Assembly (NCBI GenBank): GCA_016781705.1
Contig: JADDPV010000017.1
Location: forward strand, 1 to 5,765
DNA length: 5,765 bases
From: Rubrobacter sp.
GTDB lineage: Bacteria > Actinomycetota > Rubrobacteria > Rubrobacterales > Rubrobacteraceae
Direction: 5' to 3'
Part shown: positions 1 to 5,428 of the stretch, in pieces
Layout of the letters: every line of letters begins with the position of its first letter
Position numbering within the stretch: the stretch's first letter is position 1
Position numbers and translations under genes: made by a program
The notes under the pieces: model-generated
Databases searched by the model: none
Told to the model about the DNA's origin: nothing
What the model saw: the letters and a program-made list of their open reading frames with translations, nothing else

Positions 1-133
1 AACAAAAAACAGGAGCCCAACCAAGGTCGAGAAAGGAACCGGTCCACCGCGGGGACCCGGCGGACACGAGCGGCCGGGACAAGCGCCCAGGCGGAGGTGG
101 GATCTTTTTCCCATACCGGGCAGCCCCTCCACC

Positions 134-144
134 CGATAGTATCG
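134..144. promoter_or_regulatory. Perfect palindrome CGATA-G-TATCG with possible -10 upstream of the surface-protein gene
   Basis: An 11-base perfect inverted repeat (CGATA, central G, TATCG) lies 35 bases before the ATG at 180. The hexamer TAGTAT at 137-142 inside it matches the -10 consensus TATAAT at four of six positions. No good -35 is visible about 17 bases further upstream, so this may be a regulator-dependent promoter or merely an operator. The rest of the leader (1-133) shows an imperfect hairpin, CCGGTCC at 39-45 against GGACCCGG at 53-60, and a short TGGGA/TCCCA stem at 98-113. No known riboswitch is recognised there. Promoter and operator roles are inferred from position only. Confidence 0.3.
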
Positions 145-164
145 AGTTGTAGCAAGAAGTTTCC

Positions 165-172
165 AAAGGAGG
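165..172 (+). promoter_or_regulatory. Ribosome binding site AAAGGAGG
   Basis: AAAGGAGG is an almost perfect complement to the 3' end of 16S rRNA. It sits 7 bases before the ATG at 180. This fixes the start of the surface-protein gene and suggests strong translation. Confidence 0.85.
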
Positions 173-179
173 AAAGAGA

Positions 180-1199
180 ATGAGATCGACAGCAAGTAAG
201 AAAACGACGCCGGCCCTACTGCTGGCGCTGGTGCTGGCGACGTTGCTCGCGACGTTGCTCTCGAGCTCCGCCAAAGCCCAGCAATACGCGGATTCAACGC
301 AGTACGCCCAGCAAGGTCCGCTTACAGCCACCGGCGTGCTCGCAAGGGCCGCGCCGCACAGCCCGGACCCCTCGCCTGTCTACGCCATAACCGACGAGGC
401 GACCGGCGCGGCCTACGAGCTCACCAGCGGCTTCGTGGAGCTGGAGCCCTTCGTGGGTCAGAGGGTAACCGTCACCGGTGCTCCGGTCCCCGGCTCCGGC
501 GACCCGAACAGGCCCCCCCTCCTGAACGTCACCACCATAGCGCCGGCCGACGACCCGGGCGGGGGCGAGGAGGAAGAGCTCGCCACGCTCACGTTCGAGC
601 TGGCGGTCGAGGGCACGCCCCCCGCCGGCACAGCGTTCTACGGCAACGTCCCCGTGGAGGGCAGCTTCGACACGCGCGTGCCGCTGGCCGACCCCGACGG
701 CGACGGCCTGTACACCGGCTCGACGACCATAAACAGGTTCGGGCCGGGACCCAGGCCCGTGCCGGCCGGCACCGAGCCGGTGTCTTTGCGGATCCAGATC
801 CTGCAGGGCGACAGCGTCGTGATAAAGGACTTCGGGCTGGTCAAGATTGACGGGGACAAGACCTTCGAGGCGAGCGTCTCCTTCGGGGACGGCCCCGGTG
901 GCACCGACCCCGGTAACCCCGGCGGCAACAACCCCGGCGGCACCGACCCCGGCGGTACCGACCCCGGCAACCCCGGCGGTAATGGCGGCAACGGCGGCTC
1001 GAACGGCGGCGGGTCCGGAGGAGGCAGCGGTTCCGAGAGCAGCGCCGCCAGCGGCTCCGGCGGCGGCCAGCCTTCGGGCGGCATCGTCGACAAGATAAGG
1101 AGCCTTCCTGAGACGGGCGGCCTCCCCCTGCTCATAGCGGTCGCGGGTGCCCTGCTCCTCGGAGCCGGCCTGATCGTCCGCAAGGTCCTCCTCAAGTAG
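180..1199 (+). CDS. Secreted LPETG cell-wall-anchored surface protein
   Basis: Predicted surface protein of 339 residues, covalently attached to the cell wall by a sortase. Residues 1-33 form a signal peptide: Lys at 7-8, a Leu/Ala-rich core at 12-27, and a likely cut after AKA at 31-33. Residues about 46-120 look like a small beta-rich, OB-fold-like domain (VYAITDEATG, then FVGQRVTVTG). Residues about 131-235 look like a beta-sandwich (AFYGNVPVEG, LADPDGDGLY). A Gly/Pro/Asn/Ser linker at 238-301 follows. The C-terminus is a full sorting signal: LPETG at 309-313, a hydrophobic stretch at about 315-333, and a basic RKVLLK tail. Both domain fold calls are by eye. The anchoring signal is clear; the job of the exposed domains is unknown. 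No sortase gene lies in the window. The gene appears monocistronic, with its own ribosome binding site and a terminator hairpin 24 bases downstream. Confidence 0.88.
   Translation: MRSTASKKTTPALLLALVLATLLATLLSSSAKAQQYADSTQYAQQGPLTATGVLARAAPHSPDPSPVYAITDEATGAAYELTSGFVELEPFVGQRVTVTGAPVPGSGDPNRPPLLNVTTIAPADDPGGGEEEELATLTFELAVEGTPPAGTAFYGNVPVEGSFDTRVPLADPDGDGLYTGSTTINRFGPGPRPVPAGTEPVSLRIQILQGDSVVIKDFGLVKIDGDKTFEASVSFGDGPGGTDPGNPGGNNPGGTDPGGTDPGNPGGNGGNGGSNGGGSGGGSGSESSAASGSGGGQPSGGIVDKIRSLPETGGLPLLIAVAGALLLGAGLIVRKVLLK
237..260 (+). repeat. 12-bp perfect tandem duplication in the signal-peptide region
   Basis: GCGACGTTGCTC occurs twice back to back (237-248 and 249-260). The duplicated block encodes the repeated ATLL-ATLL in the hydrophobic core of the signal peptide and keeps the frame. 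It looks like a slippage duplication that lengthened the core by four residues. Confidence 0.85.
891..1082 (+). repeat. Low-complexity Gly/Pro/Asn/Ser linker tract inside the surface-protein gene
   Basis: Sixty-four codons (residues 238-301) are built from imperfect GGTDP, GNPGG and GGN/GGS units. The unit TDPGNPGGN appears twice with synonymous differences, at about 903-929 and 957-983. It acts as a flexible wall-spanning stalk between the folded part and the LPETG anchor, as is usual in sortase substrates. Such tracts readily change length between strains. Confidence 0.85.
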
Positions 1200-1222
1200 T
1201 AGTAAGCAAGCGAACGCAACGA

Positions 1223-1253
1223 GGCGGGGTTGGCTTGGTACGCCAACCCCGCC
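1223..1253 (+). terminator. Strong hairpin terminator after the surface-protein gene
   Basis: GGCGGGGTTGGC at 1223-1234 pairs perfectly over 12 bp with GCCAACCCCGCC at 1242-1253 around a 7-base loop. It begins 24 bases past the TAG stop. There is no real T-run after it (CCGTTAC), as is common for GC-rich actinobacterial terminators, so it may act without a U-tract or act to stabilise the transcript end. Confidence 0.75.
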
Positions 1254-2117
1254 CCGTTACGTCCGGCCTGCGCAAGGAGGAGAGAGGTGGGAAGGGCGTT
1301 GACGGTAGCGGTGGTGGGGCCCCGTTCCTGGCGCTCTCTCTGGGGTGGTGGCGGTCGCGAGGTAAGGTACCTCCTACCACGGCGAGGAAGAAGCCCTCCC
1401 GGCTAAGCCCCGACCACGTCTACGACGGCCCGGGTCAAACCACGCGGGTGGGGATGTGGCTACAGACCTCGTGTCCTCACCTCCTGACACCGCCCTCAAA
1501 TGCAACGGGTGCAGTAAATCGCTACACTCGATGGGAATCGGAGGATTTCGCGGCTACTCCAGACGGTCGCGGCCCCAGTTCATGAGTATGAGCCATCCGA
1601 GCAACTCGTGGAACCTGGAGCCGCCGCCTCTCAAATACCGAGACCCGCGAAGAAGACCCCGAGCACCACCGCCCCGAAAACTGCCCGGCAAGAACCCGGT
1701 AGGCGCTTTCGGGTTCGCGGTCATGACCAGCACACTCTCCTTCTCTCGGGTGCACGAAAGTTTCTGCTCGATTGGCCAGAGGTCTCGACCACCCCTCACG
1801 GTCCACCCAGTACCAGGCCGTTGCCGTAGGGGCCGCGAAAACCGACTGGATGCCGCCGGATTGACCTATCCCAAGGAAATCGTGGTATCCCTCTAGCGGC
1901 TAGGTTCTCGCAGATCGTGTGAGCGTCGCCCATGCTAATCAGGAGCCACTGCAGCGAACCGAGAGGTATCGCCTCGAAACAGGCAACGAGGGTCAACGTT
2001 GGGTTGGAGCCCGCGGGCGCACCCTGCACCCGGCGTATGCTCTCGCCCAACGAGTTTTCCGCCCGGAGTCCGAAGTCCAGAGAGTTTGCGTAAGGGTCTC
2101 TGGCCCCCTCTCGACCG
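1254..2117. other. Gene-poor stretch, probably decayed or non-coding sequence
   Basis: No convincing gene is seen in about 860 bases. Open frames exist on both strands, but they overlap one another, lack good ribosome binding sites, and have third-position composition less GC-biased than the flanking genes. Two - strand fragments are the most protein-like. One is 1796-2137, a GTG-start frame of 113 residues that overlaps the end of the Ddn-like gene by 20 bases; it includes a plausible helical part (LVACFEAIPLGSLQWLLISM). The other is 1554-1799, 81 residues, ending near a hydrophobic patch (FHELLGWLILMNWG). Neither matches a family I know, and they could be remnants of an older gene. Also present is a perfect inverted repeat, GAGGTA-AGG-TACCTC, at 1359-1373. 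No tRNA or known RNA is recognised. Confidence 0.5.
2077..2103 (-). terminator. Possible terminator stem-loop after the redox operon
   Basis: CCAGAGA at 2077-2083 and TCTCTGG at 2097-2103 form a perfect 7-bp stem around a 13-base loop. It lies 14 bases beyond the stop codon of the last operon gene on the - strand. No U-run follows, and the loop is large, so the assignment rests mainly on its position. Confidence 0.4.
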
Positions 2118-2588
2118 CTAACCCGCACCGGTACCACCTATTGCTCGTGTCGGCCATACCCGCACCACTACCCTCCCGCGCGCCGCTTCTTCCAGCTCTG
2201 AGGGGTCCACCCGGCCTCCTGCGCCGCGCTTCACGCCGACAAACTTGCCGTAGCCAGGCTGCGCCTCGAGGAACCTGCCGAGTACGCGGGCAACCTCCGT
2301 TTCGTCGGTTACGGCTTCACCGGTCCCCTCGTACTCCTGGCCCTTGATGCGTAGCGTTACGGGGACCCCGGCTCCGTCCTCCCCGCGCAGGTTCTTCCAC
2401 CAGGGGCTGTCGGTGGTCATGAGGAAGGCGTCGCCGTCACTGAGGTAGGCCACAGGGGTGGTGTACCTTCTCCCGCTCTTGTGCCCCTTAAACGAGAGGA
2501 GGAGGTATTTGTTGCTCATCATGGGGTGCAGCGGCGAAAGCAGGATCGCCGCCGGGACCTTATTCATGACCTTGGCGAATGCACCCAT
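2118..2588 (-). CDS. Ddn-like deazaflavin (F420)-dependent oxidoreductase family protein
   Basis: A 156-residue protein of the nitroreductase/deazaflavin-dependent family (Ddn type, split beta-barrel fold). Family members bind F420 or a flavin and reduce quinones, nitroaromatics or other lipophilic acceptors. The diagnostic pattern is present: GHKSGRRYTTPV at residues 35-46, followed by the AYLSDGDAFLM strand pair, then SPWWKNL at 61-67 and a PVTLRIKG strand at about 76-83. The length is normal for the family, and the hydrophobic N-terminus (VPAAILL) is typical of membrane-associated members. The ATG at 2588 is preceded by GGGAG with a 7-base spacer. It is the last gene of the four-gene cluster, 22 bases after the dehydrogenase. 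The family call is firm; whether it uses F420, FMN or heme-like ligands, and its substrate, cannot be told. Confidence 0.85.
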   Translation of the reverse strand: MGAFAKVMNKVPAAILLSPLHPMMSNKYLLLSFKGHKSGRRYTTPVAYLSDGDAFLMTTDSPWWKNLRGEDGAGVPVTLRIKGQEYEGTGEAVTDETEVARVLGRFLEAQPGYGKFVGVKRGAGGRVDPSELEEAARGRVVVRVWPTRAIGGTGAG

Positions 2589-2610
2589 AGTATTTCTCCC
2601 TTCCTTCCGA

Positions 2611-3432
2611 CTACGCGGACGTTTTCCGCAACCCCCGCCCCTGGGAACCCGCGGCCCGACGCTGAAGGGCGCGGGGCAGGTCCCCCTGTAACGTCATTGC
2701 GGCCCTGTAGGCCGAGCCAGGGAAGATCATGGGCCGTCCACGTTCGAAACCCTGGATCACCTCCCTCGCGCACCGAGCTGCCGAGATCCTGAAGATCCTG
2801 TCCATCACGCCCGGCGTACCGATGGTGGTCGCCTCATCGAAGCCGGTCTCGACGGGACCGGGCAGGGCCTGGGACACGACGACGCCTGTGCCATCGAGCT
2901 CAGCGCGCAGCGTCTCGGTGAAGCCGGTGACGAAGTGCTTGGTGCCGACGTAGGCGGCCATGCCGGGCATGATGGCGGCTCCGGCCCCCGAGTTCACGTT
3001 GAGGACGCCGCCCCTCCGGCGTGTGACCATCGCGGGCGTGAGCCGCCGGGTGAGCAGGGTGAGGGCGACGACGTTCAACCGGATCAAGCCGTAGACCCTA
3101 TTCCAGTCGCTCTTTTCGTAGAGGCCCTGGAGCCTGGCGCCCGCGTTGTTCACCAGGACATCCACCCCCCCGAAATCTTCCAGGAGGCGCTCCGATAGCG
3201 CATCGACCGCGTCCGGGTCGGTGAGGTCGCAGGGCTCCGTCCGCACGACGAGACCGGGGTGCCTGGCCGAAAGCTCACCTTTGAGTCCCTCCAGCCGCTC
3301 CGCCCGGCGTGCGACCGCGACGAGCGCCTGAGCCCTGGGTGCCAGTTCGCGGGCCAGTTCCAACCCGATGCCGGAGGACGCGCCCGTGATCAGGACGGTG
3401 CCGCCGTCTATGGGCGGGTGTGAAGACGCCAC
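2611..3432 (-). CDS. Classical short-chain dehydrogenase/reductase (SDR)
   Basis: NAD(P)-dependent oxidoreductase of 273 residues, single Rossmann domain, cytoplasmic. All classical SDR marks are visible: cofactor loop TGASSGIG at 16-23, NNAG at 95-98, and an active-site tetrad of Asn120, Ser148, Tyr161 and Lys165 (YVGTK). Arg42-Arg43 after the second strand suggest a preference for NADPH. PGPVETGF near residue 200 is the usual post-catalytic PG motif. The chosen GTG start at 3432 lies one base after the TGA of the DUF1772 gene, which implies translational coupling. A GTG at 3465 is also possible and would add 11 residues and overlap that gene by 32 bases; the SDR fold does not need them. Substrate is unknown; the family reduces or oxidises aldehydes, ketones, steroids and fatty acyl compounds among others. 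Confidence 0.88.
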   Translation of the reverse strand: MASSHPPIDGGTVLITGASSGIGLELARELAPRAQALVAVARRAERLEGLKGELSARHPGLVVRTEPCDLTDPDAVDALSERLLEDFGGVDVLVNNAGARLQGLYEKSDWNRVYGLIRLNVVALTLLTRRLTPAMVTRRRGGVLNVNSGAGAAIMPGMAAYVGTKHFVTGFTETLRAELDGTGVVVSQALPGPVETGFDEATTIGTPGVMDRIFRISAARCAREVIQGFERGRPMIFPGSAYRAAMTLQGDLPRALQRRAAGSQGRGLRKTSA

Positions 3433-3433
3433 C

Positions 3434-3907
3434 TCATGCCCCCCGGTCGGCGTCCGACAAAGCACCCAATATGGCGAAGACGAGGCCCGCCGCGTTCAGT
3501 AGGTTGCGCACGGCGTGGAATCCATCCCAGCGCCGCCTCAGCGAGAGGAACTCATCCCTCGATACGCTATTAGGATCTAAGTCGAGCGTGCGCCGGTTCG
3601 CGGGCATGTTACCCGCGAAGGTCACGGCGAGCATGGCTGCGTAGCAGAGCATCCCCGCCAGGGTGAAGCGAAGGGAGTGGCGATCCCGCGTCAGCGACAG
3701 CGCCGGCACGAAAGAGACGAGGGTTGCTACCATAAACGGAGGCATGATCTTGCCGAAGCGTGCCGTTATCTCTTGCTCGGCGCTCACGTGGGCCTGCGTG
3801 GGCAGCCGGTACAGCGCCGGGTGGAACCCGACGAAGCCGCCGAACTCGTTGCCCGTGAGCAACCCAGCCAGGAATAGGTTGCTAATACGTGCCGCCTTCG
3901 AAATCAT
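3434..3907 (-). CDS. DUF1772 family four-helix membrane protein
   Basis: A 157-residue integral membrane protein resembling the DUF1772 family, which includes fungal anthrone oxygenases but is mostly uncharacterised in bacteria. Predicted membrane segments lie at about 8-30, 52-73, 80-99 and 132-150. Family-like conserved positions can be seen: GNEFGGF near 19-25, GNMPAN at 99-104, and RRWDGFHAVR at 125-134, with Trp127, His131 and Arg134 as candidate functional residues. The ATG at 3907 is preceded by AAAAGGAGAGAGGAG, a purine-rich ribosome binding site. The reading frame stays open far upstream to 4636, but that part lies in another frame of the NmrA-like gene and is not real protein. It sits 44 bases after that gene and 1 base before the dehydrogenase. 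A redox role is inferred from neighbours and from the anthrone oxygenase members. Confidence 0.8.
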   Translation of the reverse strand: MISKAARISNLFLAGLLTGNEFGGFVGFHPALYRLPTQAHVSAEQEITARFGKIMPPFMVATLVSFVPALSLTRDRHSLRFTLAGMLCYAAMLAVTFAGNMPANRRTLDLDPNSVSRDEFLSLRRRWDGFHAVRNLLNAAGLVFAILGALSDADRGA

Positions 3908-3951
3908 CTTCTCCTCTCTCCTTTTCTCGATTCGTTCCCCGGCGGTCGCGC

Positions 3952-4581
3952 TCAGTAGCCGACCACTACCGCCCTGCGGACGTAAGTACGGTCGTCGAGC
4001 TGATCCAGCATGAAGTCCGCGAGGTCCGCCCTGCTTATCTTCCCGACCTCGCCCCCGCCGTCCCCGATTACCCGGTGAGCGCCGCTTTGGGGTTCGTTTG
4101 TGTAGCGCGGCGGGCGCACGATGGTCCAGTCCAGGCGGCTCCTCCGGATCACCTCCTCCTGGCGCTCTTTGTCCTCGAGCATCGGCCTCACGAAGAACCC
4201 GAGCACGAAGAGCCTGTAGAACAGGCTGCCGTGCCGTCGCCCGCTGTCTCCGGTGCCGAGAATGGTGACGCACACCAGACGCCTCACGCCGTGCCGCTCC
4301 ATCGCCCCCACGAGGTTTCTGGTGCCTTCCATAAGCAGGGTGGAGGGTTTCCTCGGGCTCGGGGTTCCGAGGGCGCTCACTACCGCGTCCTGCCCGAGCA
4401 CCGCCGATTCCACCGAGGTGGGATCCAGGACGTCCCCCCGCGCAACCCGAAGGCGCCCGCCTTGTCCCTCGAGCTTCGCGGGATCCCGCACGAGGACCGT
4501 CACCTCGTGGCCCTGCCCGAGCGCTCGGCTGACCAACTCTTTCCCGAGACCGCCCGTGGCTCCGACGATCAATATTCTCAT
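3952..4581 (-). CDS. NAD(P)H-binding NmrA-like Rossmann-fold protein (atypical SDR)
   Basis: A 209-residue cytoplasmic protein of the NAD(P)-binding/NmrA-like group (SDR atypical class). The N-terminal cofactor motif is MRILIVGATGGLG, with the glycines at 7, 10 and 13. Arg32 in VLVRDPAKL favours NADPH, and GDVLD at 49-53 is the typical acidic turn. Later landmarks are DAVVSALGTPS at about 65-75 and DWTIVRPPRYTNEP at about 151-164, which closely matches the family's IVRP segment. The catalytic YxxxK of classical SDRs is not evident, as expected in this group, so it may be a reductase or a redox sensor. The ATG at 4581 is preceded by AAGGA with a 7-base spacer. It is the first gene of the four-gene cluster. 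Confidence 0.85.
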   Translation of the reverse strand: MRILIVGATGGLGKELVSRALGQGHEVTVLVRDPAKLEGQGGRLRVARGDVLDPTSVESAVLGQDAVVSALGTPSPRKPSTLLMEGTRNLVGAMERHGVRRLVCVTILGTGDSGRRHGSLFYRLFVLGFFVRPMLEDKERQEEVIRRSRLDWTIVRPPRYTNEPQSGAHRVIGDGGGEVGKISRADLADFMLDQLDDRTYVRRAVVVGY

Positions 4582-4669
4582 CTTCTCTTCCTTGCAGCCT
4601 GCCGTTCAGTGGGCACGCCGCGCTGCTCAGAACCAAGGGCCGGTGGTTTCTCGCGCCGCTGGCGCAACG

Positions 4670-4771
4670 TCATGGTTGGTGCTCTTGGCACGCCGTTAGC
4701 TTCGGAGGGTTCACCGCGCGCTCTCGCTCGTTGTAGCACCCCATTAGCCGGAGGATCGTCTCCGGGCTCAT
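4670..4771 (-). CDS. Possible small protein or gene remnant, 33 residues
   Basis: A short frame starts at ATG 4771 and reads MSPETILRLMGCYNERERAV before ending 13 residues later at TGA 4670. It is preceded by a GGTGAGAGAG stretch that could serve as a weak ribosome binding site. The beginning looks protein-like (a charged amphipathic helix). It resembles the start of small alpha+beta proteins of the SnoaL type, so it may be the 5' stump of a broken gene; this similarity is impressionistic. It overlaps the hairpin at 4748-4765, which argues against it. Weak call. Confidence 0.2.
   Translation of the reverse strand: MSPETILRLMGCYNERERAVNPPKLTACQEHQP
4748..4765 (-). terminator. Inverted repeat, possible terminator of the four-helix membrane-protein gene
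   Basis: CCGGAG at 4748-4753 and CTCCGG at 4760-4765 form a perfect 6-bp GC-rich stem with a 6-base loop, extendable by AGC/GCT past one bulged base. It is 31 bases downstream of the TGA of the membrane-protein gene on the - strand. No U-run follows. The rest of the 4582-4796 spacer shows a second small hairpin, GCGCC-GCT-GGCGC at 4653-4665. No clear -10/-35 pair for the downstream operon was found, so whether transcription starts anew here is undecided. Confidence 0.35.
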
Positions 4772-4796
4772 GGTGGCTCTCTCACCGGGCTTCAAC

Positions 4797-5252
4797 CTAC
4801 GAGCGGTTCGTGAAGCGGAGCGTCTGGATAGCCGCGATCGCAAGCATCGCCAAGCTGACCACCAATCCTACCAACACGACGAGCGCGAACAGGCCCACCA
4901 GCGGACTGCCGTAGACGGCGTAGATGTCTTCTATCGGCGCCTCGTAATCTCCTGTGGGTATAAAGTGAACCCAGACGACCAAGCTCAGGCCCACGACCGC
5001 GGTGAATAGCCAGTACCTAGCCATCAGGCCTCCCTTCGCCGTCAGGTAAAGGCCCGGTAGCAGCAGAGCGTAGATCAGCAGACTGAACGTGAACGGCGTT
5101 ACCACCTGCTGGAACGGCCACCCAGAGTGATTACCGCGTACCACGTGGTCCACGTGGTGCATGATCCCGAAGATTGTCGTGCAGCTGGCCGCGATCAGTA
5201 GCCAGATCCTCAACCTGGCACGTACCTGCTGCACTCCTGGCTTCGCGTTCAT
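4797..5252 (-). CDS. Small four-helix integral membrane protein with a His-rich motif, function unknown
   Basis: A 151-residue membrane protein not assigned to a named family. Hydrophobic segments lie at about 15-31, 52-71, 79-97 and 115-143. The striking feature is HHVDHVVRGNHSGWP at residues 32-46, just after the first helix. Its His32, His33, Asp35, His36 and His42 could bind a metal or heme, though this is inference. A second loop, HFIPTGDYEAPIEDIYAVYG at 96-115, is acidic. The start at ATG 5252 is chosen because AAGGGAG (5260-5266) lies 7 bases before it; the frame is open further upstream to 5432, but that part has no ribosome binding site and runs to the regulator's stop. The gene follows the LuxR-type regulator in the same direction with a 176-base gap and probably has its own promoter. 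Confidence 0.8.
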   Translation of the reverse strand: MNAKPGVQQVRARLRIWLLIAASCTTIFGIMHHVDHVVRGNHSGWPFQQVVTPFTFSLLIYALLLPGLYLTAKGGLMARYWLFTAVVGLSLVVWVHFIPTGDYEAPIEDIYAVYGSPLVGLFALVVLVGLVVSLAMLAIAAIQTLRFTNRS

Positions 5253-5259
5253 GGTTACG

Positions 5260-5266
5260 CTCCCTT
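5260..5266 (-). promoter_or_regulatory. Ribosome binding site AAGGGAG deciding the start at 5252
   Basis: Read on the - strand, AAGGGAG stands 7 bases before ATG 5252. It is the reason for preferring this start over in-frame starts up to 5432 for the membrane protein. Confidence 0.7.
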
Positions 5267-5286
5267 CTTGTGAACCCCTTAGACAA

Positions 5287-5315
5287 TCGCTATCTGTATT
5301 CAACTTACCGGTCAA
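5287..5315 (-). promoter_or_regulatory. Possible promoter of the four-helix membrane-protein gene
   Basis: On the - strand TTGACC (5310-5315) matches the -35 consensus at five of six positions. With a 17-base spacer the -10 would be TAGCGA (5287-5292), which is a poor match. Initiation here would give a leader of about 28 bases carrying the AAGGGAG site. The -35 overlaps a short palindromic core, ACCGGT, which could be an operator half. The whole 5253-5428 spacer is less GC-rich than the genes around it, consistent with a regulatory region. Confidence 0.28.
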
Positions 5316-5428
5316 GGGGGGTAGAGCGCATCGGCCAAAGGTTAGATTGTGGGGTATGTTCAGTGGACAGAAGGATACGTTTTCAGATTTCAGGCGAAAC
5401 CGGTCGAGATGACATTCCGGCTTCCTAC

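Noticed and set aside
39..120. Possible riboswitch, such as a cyclic-di-AMP type, in the leader of the surface-protein gene
   Set aside because: GC-rich hairpins are present, but the conserved single-stranded motifs I would expect for that class are missing.
638..1246. 202-residue - strand open frame across the surface-protein gene
   Set aside because: Its Pro-rich composition is simply the complement of the Gly-rich linker; the + strand gene has signal peptide, LPETG anchor and ribosome binding site.
3908..4636. Upstream extension of the DUF1772 frame into a 400-residue open frame
   Set aside because: This part is Arg/Gly/Pro-rich shadow sequence in another frame of the well-supported NmrA-like gene. 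The true start at 3907 has a good ribosome binding site and begins a protein of normal family length.
3889..4914. 341-residue open frame on the + strand
   Set aside because: It is antisense to the NmrA-like gene and the membrane protein, has His/Pro/Arg-rich content typical of GC-rich shadows, and has no recognisable domain.
5141..5157. Repeat CCACGTGG-T-CCACGTGG resembling tandem regulatory palindromes
   Set aside because: It lies inside the membrane-protein gene and is explained by the codons for HHVDHVV; there is no reason to see it as an operator.
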